Origin: Clostridia bacterium
Lineage (GTDB): Bacteria; Bacillota; Clostridia; Oscillospirales; QAKW01
Direction: 5' to 3'
Length of the DNA: 64,000 nt
NCBI GenBank assembly: GCA_017464525.1
Contig: JAFTZM010000041.1
Location: 117,518 to 181,517, forward strand
The position numbers were made by a program, and so were the translations under genes. This document shows, piece after piece, positions 15,450-23,278 of this stretch (the first letter of the stretch is position 1; the number at the start of each line of letters is the position of its first letter). Below the pieces are notes generated by a model. That model searched no databases. It saw only the letters and a list, made by a program, of their open reading frames with translations, and was not told where the DNA came from.

Positions 15450-15481
15450 TTGATTATAGCAAAGGGATCCTTTATAATAAA
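15450..15481. promoter_or_regulatory. Overlapping divergent promoters of the DUF5696 and AraC genes
   Basis: Plus strand: TTGATT (15450-15455)-N17-TATAAT (15473-15478) for the AraC gene. Minus strand: TTTATT (15476-15481)-N17-TATAAT (15453-15458) for the hydrolase gene. The -35 of each overlaps the -10 of the other, so only one can fire at a time. Confidence 0.7.
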
Positions 15482-15524
15482 GACAAAAACCATAGAAAAA
15501 AGTTCAAAAAATAAAGGTGATAAA

Positions 15525-16352
15525 ATGAATTTACAGGATTGCAACCCCTTTGTGCGGGCGGCAGAGATCCAGCCTGCCGTTTTAGAGGGTGCGGGGCTCC
15601 GCCAGGCCTATGACCATCGGATCTTTTATATTTTAGAGGGGGAAGGGCGGCTGATCATGGAGGAGGCCAGCTATGAGATCCGGCCCGATACCATACTCTA
15701 TTTCCGGCCGGGGGTGGGCTACCACTTCAAGGGGCGGATGCGGGTGGCAGTACTGAATTTTGATCTCACCCGGCGCTGCGCCCACCGCACTACCCCCATC
15801 TGCCCGCCGCCGGCGGCAGAATTTGATCCGGCACTGCGATTTGATGATACTGTATTTCCGGAGCCGGCCCAACCGGTCATCCGCGGGGGCTGCCGCCATC
15901 TGCAGGAGGATCTGCTGCGGCTGACCGATGCCTTCCGGGAGGGAGATCCGCTGGCCGATGCGGTCACCTCGGGCCTGCTGAAAAAGCTGCTGGCTGATTT
16001 CTTCGGCGGTCCCCGGCAGGAGGCCGATCCCGGGCAGGCCCTGATCCGGCGGGTAGAGCGGTACATCCGGCTTTATGCCGCCGAGATCCAAAGCAACGAG
16101 CAGATCGGCAAATTCTTCGGCTACCACCCGGTGTATATCGCCACTCTTTTCAAGGAAAAGACCGGGAACTCCCTCCATCGGGCAATTCTGCACCGCCGGA
16201 TCGAACTGGCCTGCCAATGGCTCACCCGCACCGATCACCCGGTGGAATCCATCGCCTTTGATACCGGCTTCACCTCCCGTAGCCATTTCTGTACCGTTTT
16301 CAAGGAACAGATGGGCTGCTCCCCCGGGCAGTATAGAAACCGCATGAAATAA
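15525..16352 (+). CDS. AraC-family transcriptional regulator
   Basis: 275 residues from ATG 15525 after AAAGGTGAT. N-terminal cupin ('IFYILEGEGRLIMEEASYEI', 'ILYFRPGVGYHFKG') senses a ligand; C-terminal double helix-turn-helix contains 'IGKFFGYHPVYIATLFKEKT' and 'HPVESIAFDTGFTSRSHFCT'. It shares an overlapping divergent promoter region with the DUF5696-type hydrolase, its likely target; ligand is probably the matching sugar. Confidence 0.92.
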   Translation: MNLQDCNPFVRAAEIQPAVLEGAGLRQAYDHRIFYILEGEGRLIMEEASYEIRPDTILYFRPGVGYHFKGRMRVAVLNFDLTRRCAHRTTPICPPPAAEFDPALRFDDTVFPEPAQPVIRGGCRHLQEDLLRLTDAFREGDPLADAVTSGLLKKLLADFFGGPRQEADPGQALIRRVERYIRLYAAEIQSNEQIGKFFGYHPVYIATLFKEKTGNSLHRAILHRRIELACQWLTRTDHPVESIAFDTGFTSRSHFCTVFKEQMGCSPGQYRNRMK

Positions 16353-16364
16353 AAAAACGCAGAA

Positions 16365-16642
16365 GGGCGGCGCACCATAGTGATAATCCGCTTAAAAATC
16401 GCCTTTTTTGCGCCAATACGGCATTAAAAAACCACGGTACGCGACAGCGTTACCGTGGTCTTTCGCTTTTTCTGACACAAAAATGTCTGATTTTTAAGTG
16501 CTTCGCAGTTTTGCCGCCGCAGATTTTTTCTTGCAAGGATGGCTTGAAACCGCAGGAATACTGCCGTATTTCAAGGTTGAAAACATTCTTGCGGGGAAAA
16601 AGATCAAGGCAAAACCGGGTTTCTCACTATGATGCGCCGCCC
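16365..16642. repeat. Inverted-repeat element (MITE-like), 278 bp
   Basis: The left end GGGCGGCGCACCATAGTGAT (first 20 bases, 16365-16384) is repeated in inverse orientation at 16621-16642, with 20 of 22 arm bases matching. Inside are a strong hairpin (16431-16459), an inverted CTTAAAAATC/GATTTTTAAG, an inverted AATACGGCA/TGCCGTATT, and a stem CCGCAGGAAT/ATTCTTGCGG (16551 to about 16599). No open frame with a ribosome site is present. It fills the gap between the AraC and DtxR genes. Whether it is mobile or a fixed structured repeat cannot be told from one copy; no clear target-site duplication is seen. Confidence 0.6.
16431..16476 (+). terminator. Terminator of the AraC gene inside the inverted-repeat element
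   Basis: ACCACGGTA / TACCGTGGT with an inner CGC/GCG, followed by CTTTCGCTTTTTC. Confidence 0.7.
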
Positions 16643-16681
16643 AAAAGAAAACTTTTCTGCAGTCTTTGCTTTTTTACAGTC

Positions 16682-17047
16682 TCACCGACCTTCGGCAAAC
16701 TTTTTGATCGCCGCAAAGGACTCATCGCTGATATCGTGCTCGATCTTGCAGGCATCCTCGGAGGCGATCTCCGGAGCAACCCCCAAGCGGATGAGAAAAT
16801 CTGTGATCAGGGTGTGACGCTCATAGATCTTTTCAGCAATGGCCCGGCCCTCCTCGGTGAGGGTGAGAGCGCCGTCCCGCTCCATCAGCACATAGCCCGC
16901 ATTTTTCAGCAGACCGATGGCCCGGCTGACGCTGGGCTTGGAATAGCCCATATATTCCCCTACATCAATGGAATGAACATCCTTGCTCTTTTTGGATAAT
17001 ACATAAATGGTCTCCAGATACATTTCACCGGATTCTTGAAGTGCCAT
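16682..17047 (-). CDS. DtxR/MntR-family metal-dependent regulator
   Basis: 121 residues: winged helix 'SGEMYLETIYVLSKK' ... 'DVGEYMGYSKPSVSRAIGLL', then a helical dimer and metal region 'IYERHTLITDFLIRLGVA' ... 'DACKIEHDISDES'. The Glu/Cys/His set in this part matches the primary metal site of the family. It lacks the SH3 domain, as in MntR, and is on the short side. Probable regulator of iron or manganese uptake; the palindromes at the feo operon 4.5 kb away are candidate targets. ATG 17045-17047 follows GGAGG. Confidence 0.9.
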   Translation of the reverse strand: MALQESGEMYLETIYVLSKKSKDVHSIDVGEYMGYSKPSVSRAIGLLKNAGYVLMERDGALTLTEEGRAIAEKIYERHTLITDFLIRLGVAPEIASEDACKIEHDISDESFAAIKKFAEGR

Positions 17048-17079
17048 CTAAAAACCTCCTTTTTCATACATTAGGTAAT

Positions 17080-17108
17080 ATTATATCATAAGGAAGGAAT
17101 TATTTCAA
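17080..17108 (-). promoter_or_regulatory. Promoter of the DtxR-family gene
   Basis: Minus strand TTGAAA-N17-TATAAT with TATG before the -10; the -35 lies in the end of the neighbouring AraC gene. The stretch TTAGGTAAT overlapping the start side is a possible self-operator, but weak. Confidence 0.7.
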
Positions 17109-17876
17109 GCCCTTCCTGTAATCCCGGGGCAGCTGCCCGGTGACTGCCTTAAAGACCCGGCGAAAATAGGCAGAGGAGGCAAAGCCGGTTTCGGCGCTGA
17201 TCTCCTCGATGGATTTTTCCCGATCGCTGACCAGAAGCATCGCCGCCCGGCGGACCGCCACCTGATTTTTATAGGTGATCGGCGTAAGGCCGGTCTCCTT
17301 TTTAAAGCAATGGTAAAACCGGGAGGTGCTCATATTGCCGACCGCCGCCAGCTCCTCCACCGAAAAGGAAAAACTGGCATGGGCATCGATATAGCGGAGG
17401 GCTTTGCGGATCCGCTCATCCATCGGGGGCGCATCCGCGGCCTCCATCTGCCGGTACAGCCGATCACAAAGGCTATAGAACCGGCCCAGTACCCCAAGGC
17501 TCCGCTCCCGGTTGCTGATATTCTGATAAATATAGGAAAAATCCTCCTCGGCTCCCTCCCCGCTCAACCGCTGCAGCGGCACAACGCGACCGGAAAAGGG
17601 ATCACTCTGGGGCGGCAGCAGAAAATGGCAGGAATAGGTGGAGGAAACGGGATCCCCCACCCAGCGCAGCAGATACCGCAAATGATAGGGAAAAAAGATC
17701 ACATCTCCCGGCTCTCCAACCACCACCCGATTCCCCTCTATGCATTCAAGCCGCCCGGAAAGGACATAAGCAAGGGTGTAATAGGGGCGGGGAAGGTCAT
17801 TGAAATCCTCCTCCAGCAGCCCCGGTACAATATAATTGTTACAGATCAGATCGGTCAGAAGATGGCGTCTATCCAT
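17100..17876 (-). CDS. AraC-family transcriptional regulator
   Basis: 258 residues. N-terminal cupin sensor ('YTLAYVLSGRLECIEGNRVV', 'PGDVIFFPYHLRYLL'), C-terminal AraC DNA-binding region with 'VEELAAVGNMSTSRFYHCFKK' type helices and 'SIEEISAETGFASSAYFRRV'. Divergent from the SDR/dehydroquinase-like pair 104 bases away, which it most likely controls. No clear ribosome site stronger than AGGGG is visible before ATG 17876, a modest start. Confidence 0.92.
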   Translation of the reverse strand: MDRRHLLTDLICNNYIVPGLLEEDFNDLPRPYYTLAYVLSGRLECIEGNRVVVGEPGDVIFFPYHLRYLLRWVGDPVSSTYSCHFLLPPQSDPFSGRVVPLQRLSGEGAEEDFSYIYQNISNRERSLGVLGRFYSLCDRLYRQMEAADAPPMDERIRKALRYIDAHASFSFSVEELAAVGNMSTSRFYHCFKKETGLTPITYKNQVAVRRAAMLLVSDREKSIEEISAETGFASSAYFRRVFKAVTGQLPRDYRKGLK

Positions 17877-17951
17877 TATTTAGAACCCCTCGCAGTAGAA
17901 TAGTTTCTATTTTTAGTATCATACCATCTTTTTTATTTTTTAGCAATCCCC

Positions 17952-17957
17952 TATAAT
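17952..17957 (+). promoter_or_regulatory. -10 element upstream of the SDR gene
   Basis: TATAAT, with only a T-rich stretch at the -35 position; the weak -35 would suit activation by the divergent AraC protein. Confidence 0.45.
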
Positions 17958-17980
17958 AAAAGAAAAAGGAGGAATGACCC

Positions 17981-18733
17981 ATGTTTCAGAATAAAACTGT
18001 TTTCATCACCGGCGGCGCCAGCGGAATGGGGCTTTTGAGCGGCAAATGCTTTGCCGCCGAGGGCGCCAACGTGGTGCTGATGGACATTAACCAGGAGGCG
18101 CTGGATGCAGCGGTGGCCGAATGCGGCGGCAATACCATCGGCATCCAGACCGATGTAACCAAATACGAGCAGCTGGTGGCGGCCAAAGATAAGGCCATCG
18201 AAACCTTCGGCTCCATCGATATCGTACTCCCCTGTGCCGGCGGTGCCGAGGGGCGGCTGGCGGAGGACTACACCGAATTCAAGGATCGGGACATTGCCAT
18301 CTTTGATTTCGGCATCGACCTCAACCTGAAGGGTGCGGTCTATGCGGCGCAGGTCTGCCTCAACCAGATGGCCAAGCAGATGAGCGGTGTCATCATCTTT
18401 TTGGGCTCCATCACCGGCGTGGAGGGAGGCGGCAGCGGTGCCGTTGCCTATTCCTGCGCCAAGAGCGGGCTGATCACCGGCGCCACCAAATCCCTGGCTC
18501 AATACGGTGCCAAATATAACGTGCGGGTCAACTGCGTCTCCCCCGGCCCGGTGCTGACCCGGGAGGCCATGGCAAAAATGGAGACCCTGATAGGCCGTGC
18601 CGCCGACCCCCAGGAGATCGTGGATCTGATTCTCTACCTGGCCTCCGATAAGGCCGCCTTTATCACCGGCACCAATTTCCTCATCGACGGCGGCCGGAAT
18701 ATTATGCCGAAAAGGAAATATGAGAAAAAATGA
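17981..18733 (+). CDS. SDR-family NAD(P)-dependent oxidoreductase
   Basis: 250 residues, Rossmann fold. Cofactor motif 'TGGASGMG' near residue 10, 'CAGG' in place of NNAG, catalytic Ser in 'LGSITG', Tyr/Lys in 'YSCAK', and 'SPGPVLT'. Asp in 'VVLMDIN' at the end of strand 2 favours NAD. It oxidises or reduces a sugar-like alcohol. ATGA overlap (18730-18733) couples it to the dehydroquinase-like gene; AGGAGG precedes the start. Substrate unknown; sugar acid or cyclitol catabolism is a reasonable reading of the context. Confidence 0.9.
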   Translation: MFQNKTVFITGGASGMGLLSGKCFAAEGANVVLMDINQEALDAAVAECGGNTIGIQTDVTKYEQLVAAKDKAIETFGSIDIVLPCAGGAEGRLAEDYTEFKDRDIAIFDFGIDLNLKGAVYAAQVCLNQMAKQMSGVIIFLGSITGVEGGGSGAVAYSCAKSGLITGATKSLAQYGAKYNVRVNCVSPGPVLTREAMAKMETLIGRAADPQEIVDLILYLASDKAAFITGTNFLIDGGRNIMPKRKYEKK

Positions 18734-19476
18734 CCTTCTTAAATCATAAAAAGCCCTTAAAGACCCTGATGATCCAATCGGACAATTTAGAGTACATTTA
18801 TGAAGTAATTGAACGCTCCCCCGAGGCAGATGCCTTTGGGCTGCAACTGGAAAAGCTGCCGAATGAGCTCTGCACCGAGGAAAATCTGTGCAGCATCTTT
18901 GCTGCCATGGGGCGGCCGGTCTATGTGACCAACTACCAAAGCAGTGTCAACAAGGAAAAATCCTATGAAGAACTGGCAGAGGAACTGAAAATGCTGGCAC
19001 GGTGCGGAGCGACCCTCATCGACGTGATGGGGGATTACTTCTGCAAGCATCCCGAGGAGTTGACCGACGACCCCGCCGCCATCCAAAAGCAAAAGGAACT
19101 CATCGCTGAGCTCCACGCCTTGGGCGCAGAGGTGCTGATGAGTTCCCATGTGTTGAAATTCACCCCCGCCGAGCGGGTTTTGGAGATCGCCCGGGCCCAA
19201 AAGGAGCGGGGTGCCGACGTGATCAAGATCGTCACCGGTGCGGAAGGCCCGGAGCAGGAGGTAGAAAACCTGCGGATCGTCACCTTGCTGAAAAAGGAAC
19301 TGGGAGAGACCCCCTTCCTCTACCTTTCCGGCGGCGATTGCAAGATCCTGCGGCGATGCGGCCCCATGCTGGGGAGCTGTATGTGGCTCTGCGTGCTGGA
19401 GCACAACAAATATGCCACCAAAAGCCAGCCCCGGCTGGATAAACTGCAGCAAGTCATCGACGGTTTTGATTTTTGA
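18730..19476 (+). CDS. Type I 3-dehydroquinate dehydratase-like enzyme
   Basis: 248 residues, (beta/alpha)8 class I aldolase fold. His140 in 'LMSSHVLKFTP' and Lys166 in 'GADVIKIVTGAE' fall at the positions of the Schiff-base pair of AroD (His143/Lys170), and 'CKILRRCGPMLGS' resembles the substrate-arginine loop. However, the EWR(x)D motif that binds the shikimate-pathway substrate is replaced by 'FGLQLEKL'. It therefore probably dehydrates or cleaves a related sugar-derived compound rather than dehydroquinate. Coupled to the SDR gene; its end overlaps the convergent AraC gene by 23 bases. Confidence 0.75.
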   Translation: MTFLNHKKPLKTLMIQSDNLEYIYEVIERSPEADAFGLQLEKLPNELCTEENLCSIFAAMGRPVYVTNYQSSVNKEKSYEELAEELKMLARCGATLIDVMGDYFCKHPEELTDDPAAIQKQKELIAELHALGAEVLMSSHVLKFTPAERVLEIARAQKERGADVIKIVTGAEGPEQEVENLRIVTLLKKELGETPFLYLSGGDCKILRRCGPMLGSCMWLCVLEHNKYATKSQPRLDKLQQVIDGFDF

Positions 19477-20185
19477 CCTCTCCCGGCGTTTTGCCGGTGA
19501 TCTTTGAAAAAACGGTGCGGAAATAATTGGAGGAGGCAAAGCCTGCCCGGCTGCTGATCTCCTCTACGGTGAGATCGGTATGGGTCAGCAGATCCAGCGC
19601 CTGCTGGATCTGGATATTCTGCTTATAGATGACCGGGCTGACTCTCAGCGCCCGCTTGAACTGCTTATACAGCGAGGATTCGCTGCAATGGCAGAGCGCC
19701 GCCAGATCCTTTACCGAAAAATCCTCGGCATAATGCTCCTCGATATAGTGGATAGCCGGGTCGATCTGCAGCTTGCGGGTACGCTCCTCCGTTTCCATGC
19801 GGCTATATAGATCCTCCAAAAGCTGATAAAAGAGGCTCAATTGCTTCAACGGCGGGGCGCCATAAATGGCCTCGGGCAGATCAGGAGGATAGTTTTTCAG
19901 GATCTGAAAGGGATATTCATAATACGCATAGGGCTCCGCAAAGGAAAAATCGACGGAATACCAGCAGATCTCCGGCTCCCCCGACCACACCGAATAATAG
20001 CGGGTGCCGGCGGCGATATAAATGAGATCCCCCTCCCCCGCAAACACGGTGGCGCCTTTATACAAAAATCGGGCGCCGCCTTTTTTTACATAGCCGATGC
20101 AAGGGCGGACAAAATCGATAAAGCTCCCCTGGGAATGGGTATGGAGATATTCAAATCGGCGGAATTTGAAAAAAGATAGTAACAT
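19454..20185 (-). CDS. AraC-family transcriptional regulator
   Basis: 243 residues from ATG 20183-20185, with AGAGG 7 bases upstream; an in-frame start at 20248 has no such site. Cupin sensor ('FLYKGATVFAGEGDLIYIAA') and AraC DNA-binding region ('SVKDLAALCHCSESSLYKQF', 'TVEEISSRAGFASSNYFRTV'). Divergent from the MDR/Gfo operon 92 bases away, its probable target. Confidence 0.92.
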   Translation of the reverse strand: MLLSFFKFRRFEYLHTHSQGSFIDFVRPCIGYVKKGGARFLYKGATVFAGEGDLIYIAAGTRYYSVWSGEPEICWYSVDFSFAEPYAYYEYPFQILKNYPPDLPEAIYGAPPLKQLSLFYQLLEDLYSRMETEERTRKLQIDPAIHYIEEHYAEDFSVKDLAALCHCSESSLYKQFKRALRVSPVIYKQNIQIQQALDLLTHTDLTVEEISSRAGFASSNYFRTVFSKITGKTPGEVKNQNRR

Positions 20186-20230
20186 TTCGAACCTCTGCAG
20201 AATAATGGTGTTTTTCAACAGTATATCCCA

Positions 20231-20259
20231 TTGATTTCCCTCTGTCAATACAGTATAAT
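20231..20259 (+). promoter_or_regulatory. Promoter of the MDR-Gfo-Gfo-QOR operon
   Basis: TTGATT-N17-TATAAT, 19 bases before the first start codon. Confidence 0.72.
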
Positions 20260-20277
20260 GGAGGCGAGGTGATAAAA

Positions 20278-21285
20278 ATGAATAAACAAATTCTGTTTAC
20301 CGCTCCCAATGTTGCGGAGCTGGTTTTCATTGAAGATCAACCGCTGAAGCCGGATGAGGTGCGGGTGCGCACCGCCGTGCATACCATGAGCAACGGCACC
20401 GAGCGGGCCAACCTGACCGGCGACCCCAATATCAGCTGTGCCGGCAAGCCCAAGGTGGTCTTTCCCCGGGCGGTAGGCTACAGCTGCGCCGGCGAGATCA
20501 TCGAGATGGGCAGCGCGGTGACCGACTTTGCGATCGGCGACCGGGTGGCGGTGAGCTGGAGCAAATATAAAGCTGTCAATGCCCTTCCCGCCGGCAAGGT
20601 GAGCAAGCTTCCGGAGAATGTTTCCTATGAGGACGCCGCTTTTTGCCACATCGCCACCTTCCCCCTGGCAGCCATCCGCAAGACCCGCCTGGAGATCGGC
20701 GAGCCCGCCATGGTGATGGGCTTGGGCATCTTAGGGATGATCGGTGTTCAGCTCCTGAAGACGGCGGGGGCCGCCCCGGTCATTGCCGCCGACCCCAACC
20801 CCGCCCGGCGGGAAAAGGCACTGACCTGCGGTGCCGATTATGCGCTGGACCCCTTCGCGCCGGATTTTGCGGAGCAGGTTAAATCGCTGACCGGCGGCAT
20901 CAAGGTGGCCATCGAGGTGACCGGTGCCGGCGCGGCGCTGGACGAAACGCTGGATTGCATGGCCCCCTTGGGTCGGGTAGCCCTTTTGGGCTGCACCCGG
21001 GATAAAAACTTTACCATCGACTATTACCGCAAGGTCCACGGCCCCGGCATCAGCCTCATCGGCGCCCATACTTTGGCCCGCCCCAAGCAGGAATCCTCTG
21101 CGGGGCTTTTCACCGATAAGGACGACCGGGAATCCATTCTCAAACTGCTCTCGCTGGGGCGGCTGAACTTTCGCGATCTCGTGGACGAGACCCACGCTCC
21201 CGAGAAATGCGGCGAGGTCTTTCACCGTCTGGCCTTTGAGAAGGACTTCCCCTGTATGGTGCAGTTTGATTGGAGAAAACAATGA
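20278..21285 (+). CDS. Zinc-independent MDR-family dehydrogenase
   Basis: 335 residues from ATG 20278 (GAGGTGA upstream). Medium-chain dehydrogenase fold: GroES-like N-terminus ('KPDEVRVRTAVHTMSNGTER'), Rossmann motif 'VMGLGILGMIGVQLLKTAG', then 'AADPNPARREKA' and 'IEVTGAGAALDE'. The cysteine of the catalytic zinc site is absent (HTMSNGTE in its place), which points to the BchC/threonine-dehydrogenase-like sugar-acting branch seen with Gfo/Idh/MocA partners. First gene of a four-gene operon joined by ATGA overlaps. Confidence 0.88.
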   Translation: MNKQILFTAPNVAELVFIEDQPLKPDEVRVRTAVHTMSNGTERANLTGDPNISCAGKPKVVFPRAVGYSCAGEIIEMGSAVTDFAIGDRVAVSWSKYKAVNALPAGKVSKLPENVSYEDAAFCHIATFPLAAIRKTRLEIGEPAMVMGLGILGMIGVQLLKTAGAAPVIAADPNPARREKALTCGADYALDPFAPDFAEQVKSLTGGIKVAIEVTGAGAALDETLDCMAPLGRVALLGCTRDKNFTIDYYRKVHGPGISLIGAHTLARPKQESSAGLFTDKDDRESILKLLSLGRLNFRDLVDETHAPEKCGEVFHRLAFEKDFPCMVQFDWRKQ

Positions 21286-22286
21286 AAAAACTACGTGTTG
21301 CCCAGATCGGCTGCTCCGAATCCACCCACGCTCGGCAGATCTTCAGCAGCCTGATGCGGCAGACCGATCTCTTTGAAGTGGTTGCCATTGCCGATGTGGA
21401 TCATCATCGGGCAGAGCGGGATGAGCGGTTCAACGCGGTTCCTCTGCGGAGCGCGGAAGAGATCTTAAATGATACTACTTTGGATGCGGTCTTTATTGAA
21501 TGTGACGAGGTGCTGGCCACCCGCTACGCTATTGCCGCCGCAGAGCGGGGATTTCCGATCTTTATGGATAAGCCGGGCAGCCCCTCCGATGGGGATTTTG
21601 ATCACCTGATCGATCTGATCGAGGAAAAGCGGCTACCCTTCGCCATCGGCTATATGTACCGCACCAATCCGGCGGTGCTGCAATTGCTGGAGGAGATCAA
21701 AAGCGGCAAATTGGGCGAGATCTACAGCGTAGAGGCCCAGATGAGCTGCCTGCAAAAGGATTTTCGCCGGGAATTCTTCAAGACCCTCCCCGGCGGGATG
21801 CTCTACTATCTGGGCTGCCATCTCATCGATCTGATCTATCAGATCCAGGGAGAACCGGATGAGGTGCTCCCCCTTTCCTGCTCCATCGCCCCCGAAAAGG
21901 GGTTCGGCGAGGATTTCGGCATGACGGTCTTTCAGTATCCCAAGGGGGTCTCCTTCGCCAGGACCTGCGGCGCAGAGGTGGGGGGCTTTACCCGCCGCCA
22001 GCTGGTAGTTCACGGTACCAAGGGCTCCTTTGAGATCAATCCTCTGGAGATCTTAGCGGAAAATGATTTCGTTTCCTGCAAAATACGCCGTTGCTATGCC
22101 GACGATCCCGAAAACCATGGCTGGAACTACGACGGTATCCGGGAAGAATTCCCCGCCTTCAACCGCTACGATGCCACCACCGCCAACTTTGCCGCCTATC
22201 TGCGGGGAGAAAAGCAAAATCCTTACACACCGGATTATGAGCGCATTCTCCATAAATTAATTCTGAAAGCCTGTGGGGTAAAATGA
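21282..22286 (+). CDS. Gfo/Idh/MocA-family oxidoreductase (copy 1)
   Basis: 334 residues. N-terminal Rossmann ('KLRVAQIGCSESTHARQIF'; the usual GxGxxG is relaxed), 'IFMDKPGSPSDG' is the EKP-type motif with the catalytic Lys, followed by the beta-sheet domain ('SVEAQMSCL', 'GGMLYYLGCHLIDLIYQI' with the conserved H-x-x-D). These enzymes oxidise or reduce hydroxyls of sugars and inositols with a tightly bound NAD(P). ATGA overlap with the gene on each side. Clearly paralogous to the next gene along the whole length, so the pair arose by duplication and may act on different positions or steps. Confidence 0.92.
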   Translation: MKKLRVAQIGCSESTHARQIFSSLMRQTDLFEVVAIADVDHHRAERDERFNAVPLRSAEEILNDTTLDAVFIECDEVLATRYAIAAAERGFPIFMDKPGSPSDGDFDHLIDLIEEKRLPFAIGYMYRTNPAVLQLLEEIKSGKLGEIYSVEAQMSCLQKDFRREFFKTLPGGMLYYLGCHLIDLIYQIQGEPDEVLPLSCSIAPEKGFGEDFGMTVFQYPKGVSFARTCGAEVGGFTRRQLVVHGTKGSFEINPLEILAENDFVSCKIRRCYADDPENHGWNYDGIREEFPAFNRYDATTANFAAYLRGEKQNPYTPDYERILHKLILKACGVK

Positions 22287-23278
22287 TGAGGAAATTAAGA
22301 ATTGTACAGATCGGCATGGGCCACGACCATGCAACCGTGATCCTGAACAGCCTTTTGAAGCAGACCGATCTCTTTGAGGTGGTGGCTCTGGGGCTGGATG
22401 ATTATGATCATACCTTCCCCGAGCGGGTAGACCGCTATGACCTGCCGAAAATGAGCCCGGAAGAGGCGCTGAATCTGCCGGATCTGGATGCGGCAGTCAT
22501 CGAAAGCCGGGAGATGGATCTCACCGGCTATGCCCAAATGGCCGCCGACCGGGGCTTACACATCCATATGGATAAGCCCGGCGCTCCCAACTTAGCCGCC
22601 TTTGAAGAACTGGTGGAGACCTGCCGTGAAAAGAAGCTGGTGTTTCACACCGGGTATATGTACCGCTACAACACTGCGGTGCAGCAGGCACTGGCAGATG
22701 CAAAAAATGGAAAACTTGGCGAAATTTACGCCGTAGAGGCGCAGATGAACTGCCTCCATAAGCCGGAGCGGTACACCTGGCTCCCCGATTACCCCGGCGG
22801 GATGATGTTCTTTTTAGGCTGCCACCTGATCGACCTGATCCTGCAATTCAAGGGGCTGCCGAAGGAGATCCTCCCCCTCAACACCGGCCACACCTACGGC
22901 ATGGCGGTACTGAAATACAAGGACGGCATCTCCTTCGCCAAGACCTGCGATACCGAGCCCGGCGGCTTCTGCCGCCGCCAGCTGATCGTCTGCGGCACCG
23001 AGGGAACGATTGAACTGGAACCCTTGGAGGACTTTTCCGACCCCAAGGACAGCACCGTCATCTGCACCGGCCGGCGGTATGCGGAAAAGAACCTTTGCCT
23101 TGAAAAGGGCTGGGGCTACCACGGCGAGCGGGATACCACCGCGCCCCACAGCCGCTACGACGGCATGATGGCCGCCTTCGCCGCCTACGTAAACGGCCAA
23201 AAGGAAAACCCCTACACCTACGATTACGAAAAAACTTTATTCAAAACAATATTGGAATGCTGCGGAGGAACAAAATGA
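22283..23278 (+). CDS. Gfo/Idh/MocA-family oxidoreductase (copy 2)
   Basis: 331 residues. Same layout as copy 1: 'LRIVQIGMGHDHATVILNSL', 'IHMDKPGAPNLAAF', 'VEAQMNCLHKPERY', 'GGMMFFLGCHLIDLILQF'. The H-x-x-D pair in 'GCHLID' and Lys in DKPG are the expected catalytic set. It contains extra material near residues 125-150 compared with copy 1 in the loop after the EKP helix. Third gene of the operon, translationally coupled on both sides. Confidence 0.92.
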   Translation: MMRKLRIVQIGMGHDHATVILNSLLKQTDLFEVVALGLDDYDHTFPERVDRYDLPKMSPEEALNLPDLDAAVIESREMDLTGYAQMAADRGLHIHMDKPGAPNLAAFEELVETCREKKLVFHTGYMYRYNTAVQQALADAKNGKLGEIYAVEAQMNCLHKPERYTWLPDYPGGMMFFLGCHLIDLILQFKGLPKEILPLNTGHTYGMAVLKYKDGISFAKTCDTEPGGFCRRQLIVCGTEGTIELEPLEDFSDPKDSTVICTGRRYAEKNLCLEKGWGYHGERDTTAPHSRYDGMMAAFAAYVNGQKENPYTYDYEKTLFKTILECCGGTK

